Numbered from the stretch's first letter, positions 8,539 through 17,023 are shown. The stretch: 64,000 nt of DNA from Pigmentiphaga daeguensis (GCF_039523035.1 NZ_BAAAEN010000018.1:1-64000), one strand, 5' to 3'. Numbers and translations are program-made. Notes: a model not told the origin generated them from the letters alone.

Positions 8539-9809
8539 ACGACCTGGCCGTCATCGACCACTTTACGGATGTCTATTCCCGCTACATCGATAGTGGGTTC
8601 GGACTCCTGGGCGGCGAAGTCGGCTTTCTCACGGCCACGCTGGTCGTCATTGACATGACGGTGGCCGGCCTGTTCTGGGCAATGGGCGGCGGCCACGATG
8701 ACGTTCTCGGCAAGCTCATCAAGAAGACGCTGTACGTTGGCGCCTTCGCCTACATCATCGGCAATTTCAATGCGTTGGCCGGCATCATCTTCCGCTCGTT
8801 CGCGGGATTGGGCCTGGTGGCCTCCGGCTCGACCATTACGGTGGCGCAATTGCTACAGCCCGGCCGGCTGGCGCAGGTCGGCGTCGACACCGCAGCGCCA
8901 CTGTTGGCGGAGGTCGGCAGGTTGTCTGGTTTTACGTCGATCTTTGCGAATTTCGAGATCGTCGTCGTGTTGCTGCTGGCCTGGGTGATCGTCGTCTTGA
9001 GCTTTTTCGTCGTGGCAATTCAGCTTTTCATCACGCTGATCGAATTCAAGCTGACCACGCTCGCAGGCTTCGTGCTGGTGCCGTTCTCCCTGTGGAACAA
9101 GACATCGTTTCTTGCCGAAAAGGTGCTGGGTAATGTCATTGCCGCCGGCATCAAGGTCTTGGTACTGGCCGTCATCGTCGGCATCAGCACGCTGGTTTTC
9201 AACGACTTCAGGACTGGCATCAGCCCGGAGCCGACGCTCGATGAAGCGGCGGCTGTCATCCTGGCCTCGCTTGCGATGCTGGGGCTGGCGATTTTTGGGC
9301 CAGGCATTGCGACTGGGCTGGTATCCGGCGCGCCGCAGCTTGGCGCGGGCGCCGCGGCTGGCACGGCCATGGGCGCGGCCGGTGTCGCCGCAGCGGGCGC
9401 AGCGCTGGCAGGTGCCGGGCTGCGTGGCGGCATGGGTGGTGCCCGCGCTGCTGCTTCGATGGCGAGCGGCGCCCGGCAGGCGTATGCCGCCGGCGCAGCA
9501 GGCAAGTCTGGTTTGGGCGCGGCGGCGGCGGGCTTGGGTGCCGTTGCCCGCGCTGGCGCTTCGGCTGCCCAGGAGCGGATGACCCCAGGTGGCAAAGCCT
9601 CGGGAGGTGGCAATGCTGCACCTCCTTCCCACCACAGCGATTCCGCGCGAGGCGCGGGTGAACCAGGCGGGCCGCCCGCCTGGGCCAAACGGGCACAAAG
9701 TCGGCAGCAGGCCACGCATGGCGTAACGCTGGCCGCCCACACGCTGCGCGCGGGCGATGGCGGCGGGGGCAGCAGCCCCAGCCCGCGGTTGCATGATGAT
9801 TCGAACTAG
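8535..9809 (+). CDS. trbL: Conjugal transfer protein TrbL (VirB6-like)
   Basis: This polytopic inner-membrane channel component has 424 residues from the ATG at 8535 (MNDLAVIDHFTDVYSRYID). It has about six hydrophobic segments between residues 30 and 260, then an Ala/Gly-rich low-complexity region and a hydrophilic C-terminus typical of TrbL. The in-frame extension upstream covers the small lipoprotein in another frame and is not used. ATGA couples it to the lipoprotein gene. Confidence 0.93.
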   Translation: MNDLAVIDHFTDVYSRYIDSGFGLLGGEVGFLTATLVVIDMTVAGLFWAMGGGHDDVLGKLIKKTLYVGAFAYIIGNFNALAGIIFRSFAGLGLVASGSTITVAQLLQPGRLAQVGVDTAAPLLAEVGRLSGFTSIFANFEIVVVLLLAWVIVVLSFFVVAIQLFITLIEFKLTTLAGFVLVPFSLWNKTSFLAEKVLGNVIAAGIKVLVLAVIVGISTLVFNDFRTGISPEPTLDEAAAVILASLAMLGLAIFGPGIATGLVSGAPQLGAGAAAGTAMGAAGVAAAGAALAGAGLRGGMGGARAAASMASGARQAYAAGAAGKSGLGAAAAGLGAVARAGASAAQERMTPGGKASGGGNAAPPSHHSDSARGAGEPGGPPAWAKRAQSRQQATHGVTLAAHTLRAGDGGGGSSPSPRLHDDSN

Positions 9810-9818
9810 GAGAGCGCG

Positions 9819-10514
9819 ATGCGATTTCGGCGACCATCGGTGAAGTACTCCGCCACACCCGAACCCGTGACCCCGTACCAGAAAGCGGCACAGGTTTGGG
9901 ATGATCGGCTGGGCAGCGCGCGTGTTCAGGCCAAGAACTGGCGGCTGATGGCTTTCGGGTGCTTGCTATTGGCGATGGGGTCGATGAGCGCCTATGTATG
10001 GCGCTCCACCCAATCCCTGGTGACGCCCTATGTCGTCGAGGTCGAGACATCCGGCCATGTCCGCGCCGTTGGCAAAGCTACCACGCCCTACACGCCCACC
10101 GATGCGCAGATCGCCTATGACCTGGCGCGGTTCGTCGGCAATGTTCGTTCGATTTCGCTTGATCCCATCATCGTCCGGCAGAACTGGCTGCAGGCCTACG
10201 CCTACACGACCACACGGGGTGCTGCGTTCCTCAACGAATACGCGCGGGCAAATGATCCTTTCACCAAGATCGGCAAGCAGACCGTGACCGTGGAAGTGGC
10301 GAGCGTCGTTCGGGCCAGCGATCGGTCGTTCCAGGTGCAGTGGAGCGAGCGCGCTTACGTCAACGGCTCGCTCGCCACGACCGAGCAATGGACGGCGATT
10401 CTCACCATCGTGCTACAGCCACCCAATACCGAAGAGAAGCTGAAAAAGAACCCACCCGGTATCTATGTCGATGGCATCAGTTGGAGCCGGCAACTTGGAG
10501 GCAATACACCATGA
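9819..10514 (+). CDS. trbF: Conjugal transfer protein TrbF (VirB8-like)
   Basis: This 231-residue bitopic inner-membrane protein is a scaffold of the mating channel. A cytoplasmic N-terminus of about 40 residues precedes one membrane segment (RLMAFGCLLLAMGSMSAYVW). The periplasmic domain has the VirB8/TrbF pattern, including ARFVGNVRSIS and VQWSERAYVNG. GGAGAG lies just before the ATG. The stop overlaps trbG by 4 bases. Confidence 0.93.
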   Translation: MRFRRPSVKYSATPEPVTPYQKAAQVWDDRLGSARVQAKNWRLMAFGCLLLAMGSMSAYVWRSTQSLVTPYVVEVETSGHVRAVGKATTPYTPTDAQIAYDLARFVGNVRSISLDPIIVRQNWLQAYAYTTTRGAAFLNEYARANDPFTKIGKQTVTVEVASVVRASDRSFQVQWSERAYVNGSLATTEQWTAILTIVLQPPNTEEKLKKNPPGIYVDGISWSRQLGGNTP

Positions 10515-11506
10515 AAGCCTTTTCCCCTTGGTTGATTCTCGCGGCGTCGGCGGCGCTCGCCGGCTGCGCCGCGCGGGGCACGCCACCGCCCACGATTTCG
10601 CTGGACGAACCCGTGGCCGTATCCGCACCCGTGGCAATTCCCGAGCCGGCCAAGCCGGTCGAGATCGTGCCGGTGCCAACGCCTTTGCCTTTGCCGGGGC
10701 AGCTCAAGCCGATAGAAGAGCCGTCTTCCAAGCCGCAGCCGGTCAATCCGGCCTCGTCGATCGCGCAAGCCAACCAAGAAGCACGGATGGCGCCGACTCG
10801 CGGCGGCTTCATCAACGCCATTCAAGTGTGGCCATATTCAGATGGCGCGCTCTATCAGGTCTATGCCAGTCCGGGCCGCGTGACGCTGATCTTGCTGCAA
10901 CCAGGTGAAAAGTTGATCGATATTTCGGCGGGCGACACGGTGCGCTGGATCGTGGGCGACTCAACCAGCGGAAGCGACGCCAAGTTGCGCGCCAACCTGC
11001 AGGTCAAACCCATTCGCCCGGGCCTGAAAACCAACCTGGTCGTGACGACCGATCGACGTATCTACCTGCTGGAGTTGACGTCCACCGAATCGGCCTGGAT
11101 GGCTTCCGTGTCTTGGGACTACCCGCAGGATCGCATGGAGGAATTGAAGAAGCAGGCCGAGCAGGCGCGAGCGACAACGCCTTTGGCCGCTGGGCTGTCG
11201 CTTGATCAACTACGGTTCCGATATAACATCACGGGCGATTCGCCCCCGTGGCGGCCGCTGCGAGCTTTTGATGACGGGCAGAAGGTGTATATCCAGTTTC
11301 CAGCCGCCATCGCCCAGGGCGAATTGCCGCCCTTGTTCCTGATTGGGCCGGACGGCGGACTGCAACTGGTCAACCCCAGATATGCGGAGCCGTACTACAT
11401 CGTCGATCGATTGTTTGGAGCGGTCGAACTGCGCCTGGGCGGTGACGATGCCAAGATCGTGCGTATCGAGCGCAACGACGTACAAGCAAAGCGGAGCGGG
11501 TCATGA
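10511..11506 (+). CDS. trbG: Conjugal transfer outer-membrane core protein TrbG (VirB9-like)
   Basis: A 331-residue periplasmic/outer-membrane core protein. The start at 10511 gives a signal peptide ending in a lipobox-like ASAALAGC (cysteine near residue 18), followed by a Pro-rich linker and the VirB9/TrbG beta domain (residues about 105-330; note GRVTLILLQPGEKL and NLVVTTDRRIYLLEL). The frame extends upstream to 10340 inside trbF, but that part does not belong. ATGA overlaps link it to trbF and trbI. Confidence 0.93.
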   Translation: MKAFSPWLILAASAALAGCAARGTPPPTISLDEPVAVSAPVAIPEPAKPVEIVPVPTPLPLPGQLKPIEEPSSKPQPVNPASSIAQANQEARMAPTRGGFINAIQVWPYSDGALYQVYASPGRVTLILLQPGEKLIDISAGDTVRWIVGDSTSGSDAKLRANLQVKPIRPGLKTNLVVTTDRRIYLLELTSTESAWMASVSWDYPQDRMEELKKQAEQARATTPLAAGLSLDQLRFRYNITGDSPPWRPLRAFDDGQKVYIQFPAAIAQGELPPLFLIGPDGGLQLVNPRYAEPYYIVDRLFGAVELRLGGDDAKIVRIERNDVQAKRSGS

Positions 11507-12753
11507 CGACCGACCACTCCGATGACGCCGAAGAGTCGCCGCCCAAGGTCGCGCCGGAATCGGTTGCGTTGCGCGCGACACCTCAACCAGTGACGAGGCT
11601 GAATCGCCGCACGCTGACCATTGTCGTGGGCGGGGTATCAGCCATGGTGTTGGGCGCGACCATGTGGTCGCTACAACCGCAGAAGCGTCGCGCCGGCGCC
11701 TCCGAAGAACTTTACAACGTGGACAAAATTTCTCCGGCAGAGGGCCTGAACGCCTTGCCGCGCGATTACAGCCAGGTGCCGTCACCCGCACCGACGCCGG
11801 CGCCGCCCCTGGGGCCGCCGCTGCCGGGCGACCTGGGCCGGCCCATGCTGCGCGCCCAACAGGAAGCGGATCTGCACCCGCATAGTGGACCAGACCCCGC
11901 CGAGGCCGAGCGGCTGGCGCGGTTGAAAGAGGCTCAGGACGCGGCCCGCGCGCCGATTTTCTACAAGGGTAGTAACCGCGGTAGCGCACCGGCGGGCGCA
12001 CCGCCATCGATGGCTACGCCTGGTGCGGCGGCACTGGCTGGTCTTGGCGGCGATGCCGCTCCGGTTGATCCCATGCAGACCCAGAACATGCAGGACACTA
12101 AAACCGCCTTCGCAGGACAGGGGACGCGAGCTACGCAGAGCACGCACCGCCTGGAAGCACCGCGCGCGCCCGACACCTTAATGGCGGGCACAGTCATCGC
12201 AGCCGCTCTGGTCACTGGTATCAAATCGGATTTGCCAGGCGACATCATTGCCAACGTGACCGAGCCGGTCTACGACAGCGCGACGCATCAGCATATCCTG
12301 ATCCCGCAAGGCTCGCAGCTCATTGGCCGCTACAACAGCCAGGTTGCCTACGGGCAAAGTCGAGCGCAGGCGGTATGGGAGCGGATTATCCTGCCGGATA
12401 CATCATCAGTGACGCTCGACAACCTGGCCGCGATCGATCCGCCGGGTTATGCCGGCTTGGAAGATGACGTGGACTGGCATTGGGATCGAGTGCTGGCCGG
12501 CGCAGCGCTGACCACACTGTTGGGCGTAGGGGCCGAGCTGGCCGCGCCCGAAAATCGCGTCGATGGCGATCGCGTCATCATCGCGGGCCGCGGCAGCGCC
12601 CAGGACAGCGTGAACCAGGTGGGACAGGAGATGACCCGCCGGAACATGAATATTCAGCCGACTCTCACGATACGTCCCGGTATGCCGGTGCGGGTGATCG
12701 TGAATCGGGACATTACGCTGCGGCCGTATCGGCCGCTTTTCCTCAATAGGTGA
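11503..12753 (+). CDS. trbI: Conjugal transfer protein TrbI (VirB10-like)
   Basis: A 416-residue envelope-spanning energy sensor of the mating channel. It has a short cytoplasmic N-terminus, one membrane segment (LTIVVGGVSAMVLGATMWSL, residues about 31-50), a Pro-rich periplasmic linker and a C-terminal TrbI/VirB10 domain. The domain includes APDTLMAGTVIAAALVTGI, YDSATHQHILIPQGSQLIG and RPGMPVRVIVNRDI. It is the last core gene of the trb set. Confidence 0.94.
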   Translation: MTTDHSDDAEESPPKVAPESVALRATPQPVTRLNRRTLTIVVGGVSAMVLGATMWSLQPQKRRAGASEELYNVDKISPAEGLNALPRDYSQVPSPAPTPAPPLGPPLPGDLGRPMLRAQQEADLHPHSGPDPAEAERLARLKEAQDAARAPIFYKGSNRGSAPAGAPPSMATPGAAALAGLGGDAAPVDPMQTQNMQDTKTAFAGQGTRATQSTHRLEAPRAPDTLMAGTVIAAALVTGIKSDLPGDIIANVTEPVYDSATHQHILIPQGSQLIGRYNSQVAYGQSRAQAVWERIILPDTSSVTLDNLAAIDPPGYAGLEDDVDWHWDRVLAGAALTTLLGVGAELAAPENRVDGDRVIIAGRGSAQDSVNQVGQEMTRRNMNIQPTLTIRPGMPVRVIVNRDITLRPYRPLFLNR

Positions 12754-12757
12754 CGCG

Positions 12758-13000
12758 ATGGCGAACAAATTACGATTAGGGCCAGTGCCCAAGCAGCAGG
12801 TGGTCAAGCTCACGATTAGCTTGCCAGTGACATTGAAAAATGAACTCGAACGCTATGCCTTGCTCCACGAACAAGCCTATGGAGAGCATGTAGATGCGGT
12901 CATATTGGTCCCGCATATGCTGGAGGCGTTTATGGCACGGGATCGAGGCTTTAGGAAGGGGGCCGCGCCTCAGCGTCCGCCGAACGAGAAAACGACTTGA
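12758..13000 (+). CDS. DUF2274 family protein downstream of trbI
   Basis: An 80-residue soluble protein, MANKLRLGPVP at the start, with a predicted strand-helix-helix (QVVKLTISLPVTLKNELERYA), resembling a small ribbon-helix-helix fold. This family follows trbI in Tn4371-type and related trb operons and its function is unknown. It starts 5 bases after the trbI stop and closes the operon. Confidence 0.8.
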   Translation: MANKLRLGPVPKQQVVKLTISLPVTLKNELERYALLHEQAYGEHVDAVILVPHMLEAFMARDRGFRKGAAPQRPPNEKTT

Positions 13001-13191
13001 GGCCGTAATCCGGCTGCATCTCGCCTCGCCGGGGGCAATATTAAGCTGGCTAGCTGAACGACCTTTGCATTTCGTGTCATGGAATGGTGCTGTGTGCGCC
13101 TAATCAGCGACAATGACGTTGCACATTTGAGGCGGTTCAAGACGCAAGAGTCTGCTAAGACTCAGATCTGATTGAATAATTTCGATGATGC

Positions 13192-13222
13192 TTGCCATTT
13201 AAGCAGGTGGCGGCGCTACAAT
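13192..13222 (+). promoter_or_regulatory. Candidate promoter of the DUF5131-TcmP operon
   Basis: TTGCCA at 13192-13197 and TACAAT at 13217-13222 are separated by 19 bases, slightly longer than ideal. The -10 element abuts the LexA box, so bound LexA would block RNA polymerase. Confidence 0.5.
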
Positions 13223-13241
13223 ACTGTATATAAATACAGTA
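13222..13241 (+). promoter_or_regulatory. LexA (SOS) box
   Basis: TACTGTATATAAATACAGTA is present here. It contains CTGT-N8-ACAG (13224-13239) and differs from the E. coli consensus TACTGTATATATATACAGTA at one of 20 positions. It is almost perfectly palindromic. It overlaps the -10 of the candidate promoter and ends 30 bases before the DUF5131 start, the right place for SOS repression of the four-gene cargo operon. Confidence 0.9.
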
Positions 13242-13271
13242 ACACTACTTGGATCTGCCGCGAAGGCACGC

Positions 13272-14120
13272 ATGGGTAAAGACACAACGATCGAATGGAC
13301 GCACCATACTTTCAACCCTTGGTGGGGTTGTGTAAGGGTGTCGGACGCATGCGACCATTGTTATGCCGAAACCTGGGCTAAACGTCTTGGTGAAAACGTA
13401 TGGGGACCGAAAACGGAGCGCCGTTTTTTTGGCGATTCTCATTGGAAAGAGCCGCTGAAATGGGACCGCGAAGCAGCAGCTCAGGGCGTTCGCCGTCGCG
13501 TGTTTTGTGCCTCGATGGCTGATGTATTTGAGAACCGAAAGGATTTGATACCTCATCGAGCACGCTTGTTGGAGCTTATTAAAAACACCCCTCATCTGGA
13601 CTGGCTGCTGCTAACGAAGAGAATCCACTTGGTTCGGAAGCAACTGCCCAAGGGCTATGAATTTCCTTCCAATGTATGGCTGGGAGCGACCGTTGAAAAT
13701 CAGGCGGCTGTTGGTAAACGTCTGAAGTATCTGTTGGAATTCACAACGCCGTCCGTCCGGTTTCTGTCATGTGAGCCCTTGCTGGGCCCCATCGATCTGG
13801 GGGAATACCTCCTCCGCGGATCGAACGGCACACGAGTAGACTGGGTGATTGCGGGTGGTGAATCAGGCCCTGGGGCGCGTCCCATGGAGCCTGATTGGCC
13901 TGACGACCTGCGTAAACAGTGCAACGCAGCAAAAGTGGCATTTCACTTTAAGCAATGGGGACATTGGGCACCCTTTGAACAAGCTGGCGATGCCATAACA
14001 AAGAAAACGCCAATTCACATCGTGAGACGTGACGGTTCGGAAGTAAAATTGGTTGCGATAGGAAAAGGAAAAGCAGGCCGTTCGCTCGGGGGCAGGCTTT
14101 GGGATCAATTTCCAACATAA
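13272..14120 (+). CDS. DUF5131 (phage Gp37/Gp68 family) three-Cys-motif protein
   Basis: This 282-residue protein begins GKDTTIEWTHHTFNPWWGC, the hallmark of the Gp37/Gp68 family. Three cysteines at residues 20, 27 and 30 form C-x6-C-x2-C followed by YAE. The rest looks like a TIM-barrel-type enzyme (VFCASMADVFE, LDWLLLTKRI, NVWLGATVEN, FLSCEPLLG, WVIAGGESGPGARPM). The cysteine cluster and fold resemble radical-SAM enzymes, but the canonical CX3CX2C is absent, so an iron-sulfur role is inference. The family is known to sit beside TcmP proteins, as here. It is first in the operon behind the LexA box. Its function is unknown. Base composition is lower in GC than the tra block. Confidence 0.85.
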   Translation: MGKDTTIEWTHHTFNPWWGCVRVSDACDHCYAETWAKRLGENVWGPKTERRFFGDSHWKEPLKWDREAAAQGVRRRVFCASMADVFENRKDLIPHRARLLELIKNTPHLDWLLLTKRIHLVRKQLPKGYEFPSNVWLGATVENQAAVGKRLKYLLEFTTPSVRFLSCEPLLGPIDLGEYLLRGSNGTRVDWVIAGGESGPGARPMEPDWPDDLRKQCNAAKVAFHFKQWGHWAPFEQAGDAITKKTPIHIVRRDGSEVKLVAIGKGKAGRSLGGRLWDQFPT

Positions 14121-14168
14121 GCGCTAGCGCATAGCTTCGTTTTTCGTGCGTCGCTAAAGGCTCATTTT

Positions 14169-15446
14169 TTGGCTAAGAAGCACTACGACTGGAAAATCGG
14201 ACCAGCCGAGATCGACGCACATAGCCTAACCAAACACGATGTGTTGGTTGGATACCTCTGCCGTTATTTCGAGCAGCGGACGCTGAACGCGCGTGGTCGA
14301 GAACGCTTTCGCATCACTCTTGTGGACGGGTTCTGCGGAGGCGGACTTTACACTGTCCGCGGCAGTCAGAGGGAGATTCTTGGGTCCCCACTTCGAATGC
14401 TAGGAGCAGTAGAAGAGGCACGGATCCTTGTGAATCAAGGCAGGACGAAACCTATTGATCTAGATGTCCAGTATGTTTTCGTCGACAAAGACCCAAGTGC
14501 TATTGCCCATCTAAAAAAGGTACTTTGCGAACGAGGCTATGGCGCGGAGATCGATAAATCCATCTATCTCATGTGCAGCGAGTTTACTCACGCCGCGCCC
14601 GCCGTAATGGCGCTTGTGCGGCGTCATACGCCCAGGGCACTGTGCGCACTGTTCTTTCTGGATCAATACGGGTACATCGACGTGCCCGCCTCATTGATAA
14701 GAAAAATATTTACCGAGCTTCCAAATAGCGAAGTCGTGTTGACCTTCCATGTGTCATCGTTTGCCACCTATACAAATGATGAGTTCGCTGACAAAATCGC
14801 CAGCACTCTTGACATCAACATCCGCTCTGCCTTAGGCGGAAAATCGATTGAAGAATTAAAAAATGATGATGGTGCGGATTGGCGGCGATTCATTCAAGCT
14901 GCCTTATACCAAGGACTCGTGAGTAATTGTGCGGCCGGGTTCTTCACACCCTTTTTCATTCGTGGTGAGGGTAGCGGACACGGTGAATATTGGTTAGTGC
15001 ATCTTTCCCAACACCACCGCGCGCAGGACGTCATGAAGCAGGTGCACTGGTTGCATCAGAACCACTTCGTACACTACGGTGGCGCTGGGCTCGATATGTT
15101 AGCGGCTCATACGATGGGATTTCACCAAAAATTTACGGGTGGTTTTCGCTTCGATGACGTGGCATTGCACCAGTCCAACAACGCACTGCGTGAACAACTC
15201 GCACAAAATATCTTTACACGAACACAATCCGTCAGCATTGGATCCCTGTTTGCATCCACCTGTAATACCTCTCCCGCGACATCAAGCATGTACAACAATG
15301 CTTTAGCGGATCTGGTGGGTGAGAAAGACATCGTCATTGTCTCAGCCGATGGCAAGACCCGTCGAAGCGCCCGCTACATGCGGGATACCGATGTCATTAA
15401 AAAAAACCCTCAAGCCAACCTTCAGTGGCAATCAGCCTCCCTATAA
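14169..15446 (+). CDS. tcmP: Three-Cys-motif partner protein TcmP (copy 1)
   Basis: A 425-residue member of the TcmP family, whose name comes from its linkage to three-Cys-motif (DUF5131) proteins. Visible motifs resemble a Rossmann methyltransferase: DGFCGGG (residues 53-59), VFVDKDP (103-109) and FFLDQYGY (162-169), the last in the place of a DPPY-type motif. The only suitable start is TTG at 14169, with AAAGG about 8 bases upstream; no ATG with a ribosome-binding site lies nearby. It ends 2 bases before the next ATG. Substrate and activity are unknown. Confidence 0.82.
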   Translation: MAKKHYDWKIGPAEIDAHSLTKHDVLVGYLCRYFEQRTLNARGRERFRITLVDGFCGGGLYTVRGSQREILGSPLRMLGAVEEARILVNQGRTKPIDLDVQYVFVDKDPSAIAHLKKVLCERGYGAEIDKSIYLMCSEFTHAAPAVMALVRRHTPRALCALFFLDQYGYIDVPASLIRKIFTELPNSEVVLTFHVSSFATYTNDEFADKIASTLDINIRSALGGKSIEELKNDDGADWRRFIQAALYQGLVSNCAAGFFTPFFIRGEGSGHGEYWLVHLSQHHRAQDVMKQVHWLHQNHFVHYGGAGLDMLAAHTMGFHQKFTGGFRFDDVALHQSNNALREQLAQNIFTRTQSVSIGSLFASTCNTSPATSSMYNNALADLVGEKDIVIVSADGKTRRSARYMRDTDVIKKNPQANLQWQSASL

Positions 15447-15448
15447 CG

Positions 15449-16297
15449 ATGGCTTTTTCTCTTGCTTATGACGCAGATCCTCTTCCGCTTCTTTCCGTAG
15501 AATCAGGACGAACTGGCGAGGGTGTTGGGAGTTGGGTTCCGGACAGGAAGCACACGTTCCTGGCCAAGTACGTCGAAGGGACGCGTCAGGCGCGCAAGAA
15601 ATTTTCTCGGCGGATCTATATCGATCTATTTTGTGGGCCTGGTCGTGTTCAGGTGAAGGGTGAGTCGATTACACGCCATGGCGGCGCGCTTATTGCCTGG
15701 CAGCACTCAAAGCTTGACGACGCAGCTTTTACTACGTGCATCGTAGGCGACTTAGACCCGTTAAGAGCTTCGGCTTGCGCCGAGCGGCTGCGTGCATTTG
15801 GAGCGCCTGTTCAGGCGCTGATTGGCTCCGCCGAAGCTACCGTGGACGAGGCACTGAAGATCGTACCTAAAGGAGCGCTCTGTTTGGTCTATTTAGATCC
15901 GTACAACCTTCAATTTCTAACGTTTGACGTTATCAAGAAACTGGCTAAACTCGAATTTGTGGACTTTGCCGTGCACTTCAGCACCATGGACCTTAGGCGA
16001 AATGTCTTGATGGAATATGACCCCGAGCGCGCTCGCTTTGACTTAGCCGCACCTGGCTGGCGAGATCACGTGAAGCCAGCAGATTTCGCTCGTGGAGACG
16101 CTGATGAGGTCTTTTTTGAGTATTGGTGCAACCTAATTACCAGCCTCGGATTTTCCATCAGCAAGCGCATGCCATTGGTCCGCGACGACAAGAATCGGCC
16201 GCTTTATCATCTCGTTTTTTTTAGTCGGCATGCTCTACCCAACCGTATTTGGGGAGACGTGGCACAAGGCCCGAATCGAGAGTTCGATTTTAGTTGA
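15449..16297 (+). CDS. tcmP: Three-Cys-motif partner protein TcmP (copy 2, divergent)
   Basis: From the ATG at 15449 this is a 282-residue TcmP-like protein. It has DLFCGPG (residues 59-65), VGDLDP (99-104) and YLDPYN (148-153), spaced as in the first copy and matching SAM-methyltransferase motifs I, II and IV more closely. Outside these motifs it shows little resemblance to copy 1, so this is not a recent duplication. The start was chosen because it lies 2 bases after the upstream stop; an in-frame start at 15425 would overlap the first gene. No good Shine-Dalgarno site is visible, which suggests translational coupling. Confidence 0.8.
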   Translation: MAFSLAYDADPLPLLSVESGRTGEGVGSWVPDRKHTFLAKYVEGTRQARKKFSRRIYIDLFCGPGRVQVKGESITRHGGALIAWQHSKLDDAAFTTCIVGDLDPLRASACAERLRAFGAPVQALIGSAEATVDEALKIVPKGALCLVYLDPYNLQFLTFDVIKKLAKLEFVDFAVHFSTMDLRRNVLMEYDPERARFDLAAPGWRDHVKPADFARGDADEVFFEYWCNLITSLGFSISKRMPLVRDDKNRPLYHLVFFSRHALPNRIWGDVAQGPNREFDFS

Positions 16298-16372
16298 ACA
16301 AAAGGTCTGTGCATCAGACAGTGCAGACTACAAACGCCCTATGGGCGAGCGTCCTACCAGTCGAGAAAAAAG

Positions 16373-17023
16373 TTGCGCGTCTATCACTTTGTGAACAGCG
16401 AATATGGGCTTCAAAATCTACGCTTCAGACGATTAAAGATCGCCACAATTAACGAGTTGAATGATCCTTTCGAGCTTCTCGGGATTGCGTCAAGGGATCC
16501 GGACGTCCGACGTTCCTATTTGGCCACCAAGGCTCAACTGGCCGAGACCAGCGGAATGTTGTGCTTTAGTGGTAATTGGCGAAATCCAGTTCAATGGAGT
16601 CATTACGCTGACCGTCATCGCGGTTTGTGTTTAGGTTTCGATGTAGCCGATGGCCTTTTCCCGGTGTCCTACGCGTCAAAGCGCCTTAAGCCAGACTTTC
16701 CGGCGATGCAGGCCGGTGGGGCTCTGGCGGAGGCCCACATGCGCCAGATGCTCACCACCAAATTTAGTCATTGGCGTTATGAGAACGAATATCGCCTTTT
16801 TGTACCTTTGAGAGAACCAGATAACAAGGGTCTGTTTTTTTTCGAGTTTTGCGAGAAGGTTGCATTAAGGGAGGTCGTTGTGGGGCATAACTCGACGATA
16901 ACCAGAGCGGAGTTAATCGGCGCACTTGGCGACATAGCCCGGCACGTGAAATTCTGTAAGGCGCGATTGGCATTTCGAAGTTTCAGAATCGTCAGACAGG
17001 GACTCGCGAAGCTCTGGCTGTGA
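16373..17023 (+). CDS. DUF2971 family protein
   Basis: A 216-residue protein with the DUF2971 signatures: an N-terminal (L/M)RVYHFV, NDPFE (residues 30-34), CFSGNWRNPVQWSHYADRHRG (about 64-84) and HWRYENEYRLF. The function is unknown; the family is common in mobile and defence-rich regions. The start is TTG at 16373 with the purine-rich GAGAAAAAA just upstream; no in-frame ATG precedes it. It lies 75 bases after the second tcmP gene, on the same strand and with the same lower-GC composition, so it probably belongs to the SOS-controlled unit. Confidence 0.78.
   Translation: MRVYHFVNSEYGLQNLRFRRLKIATINELNDPFELLGIASRDPDVRRSYLATKAQLAETSGMLCFSGNWRNPVQWSHYADRHRGLCLGFDVADGLFPVSYASKRLKPDFPAMQAGGALAEAHMRQMLTTKFSHWRYENEYRLFVPLREPDNKGLFFFEFCEKVALREVVVGHNSTITRAELIGALGDIARHVKFCKARLAFRSFRIVRQGLAKLWL

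Noticed and set aside
13001..13191. Possible small RNA or extra gene between DUF2274 and the LexA box
   Set aside because: Short frames lack ribosome-binding sites and no stable hairpin plus T-run was seen.
13272..14120. DUF5131 protein as a canonical radical-SAM enzyme
   Set aside because: No CX3CX2C motif is present; the cysteine spacing is C-x6-C-x2-C, so only a non-canonical relation can be suggested.
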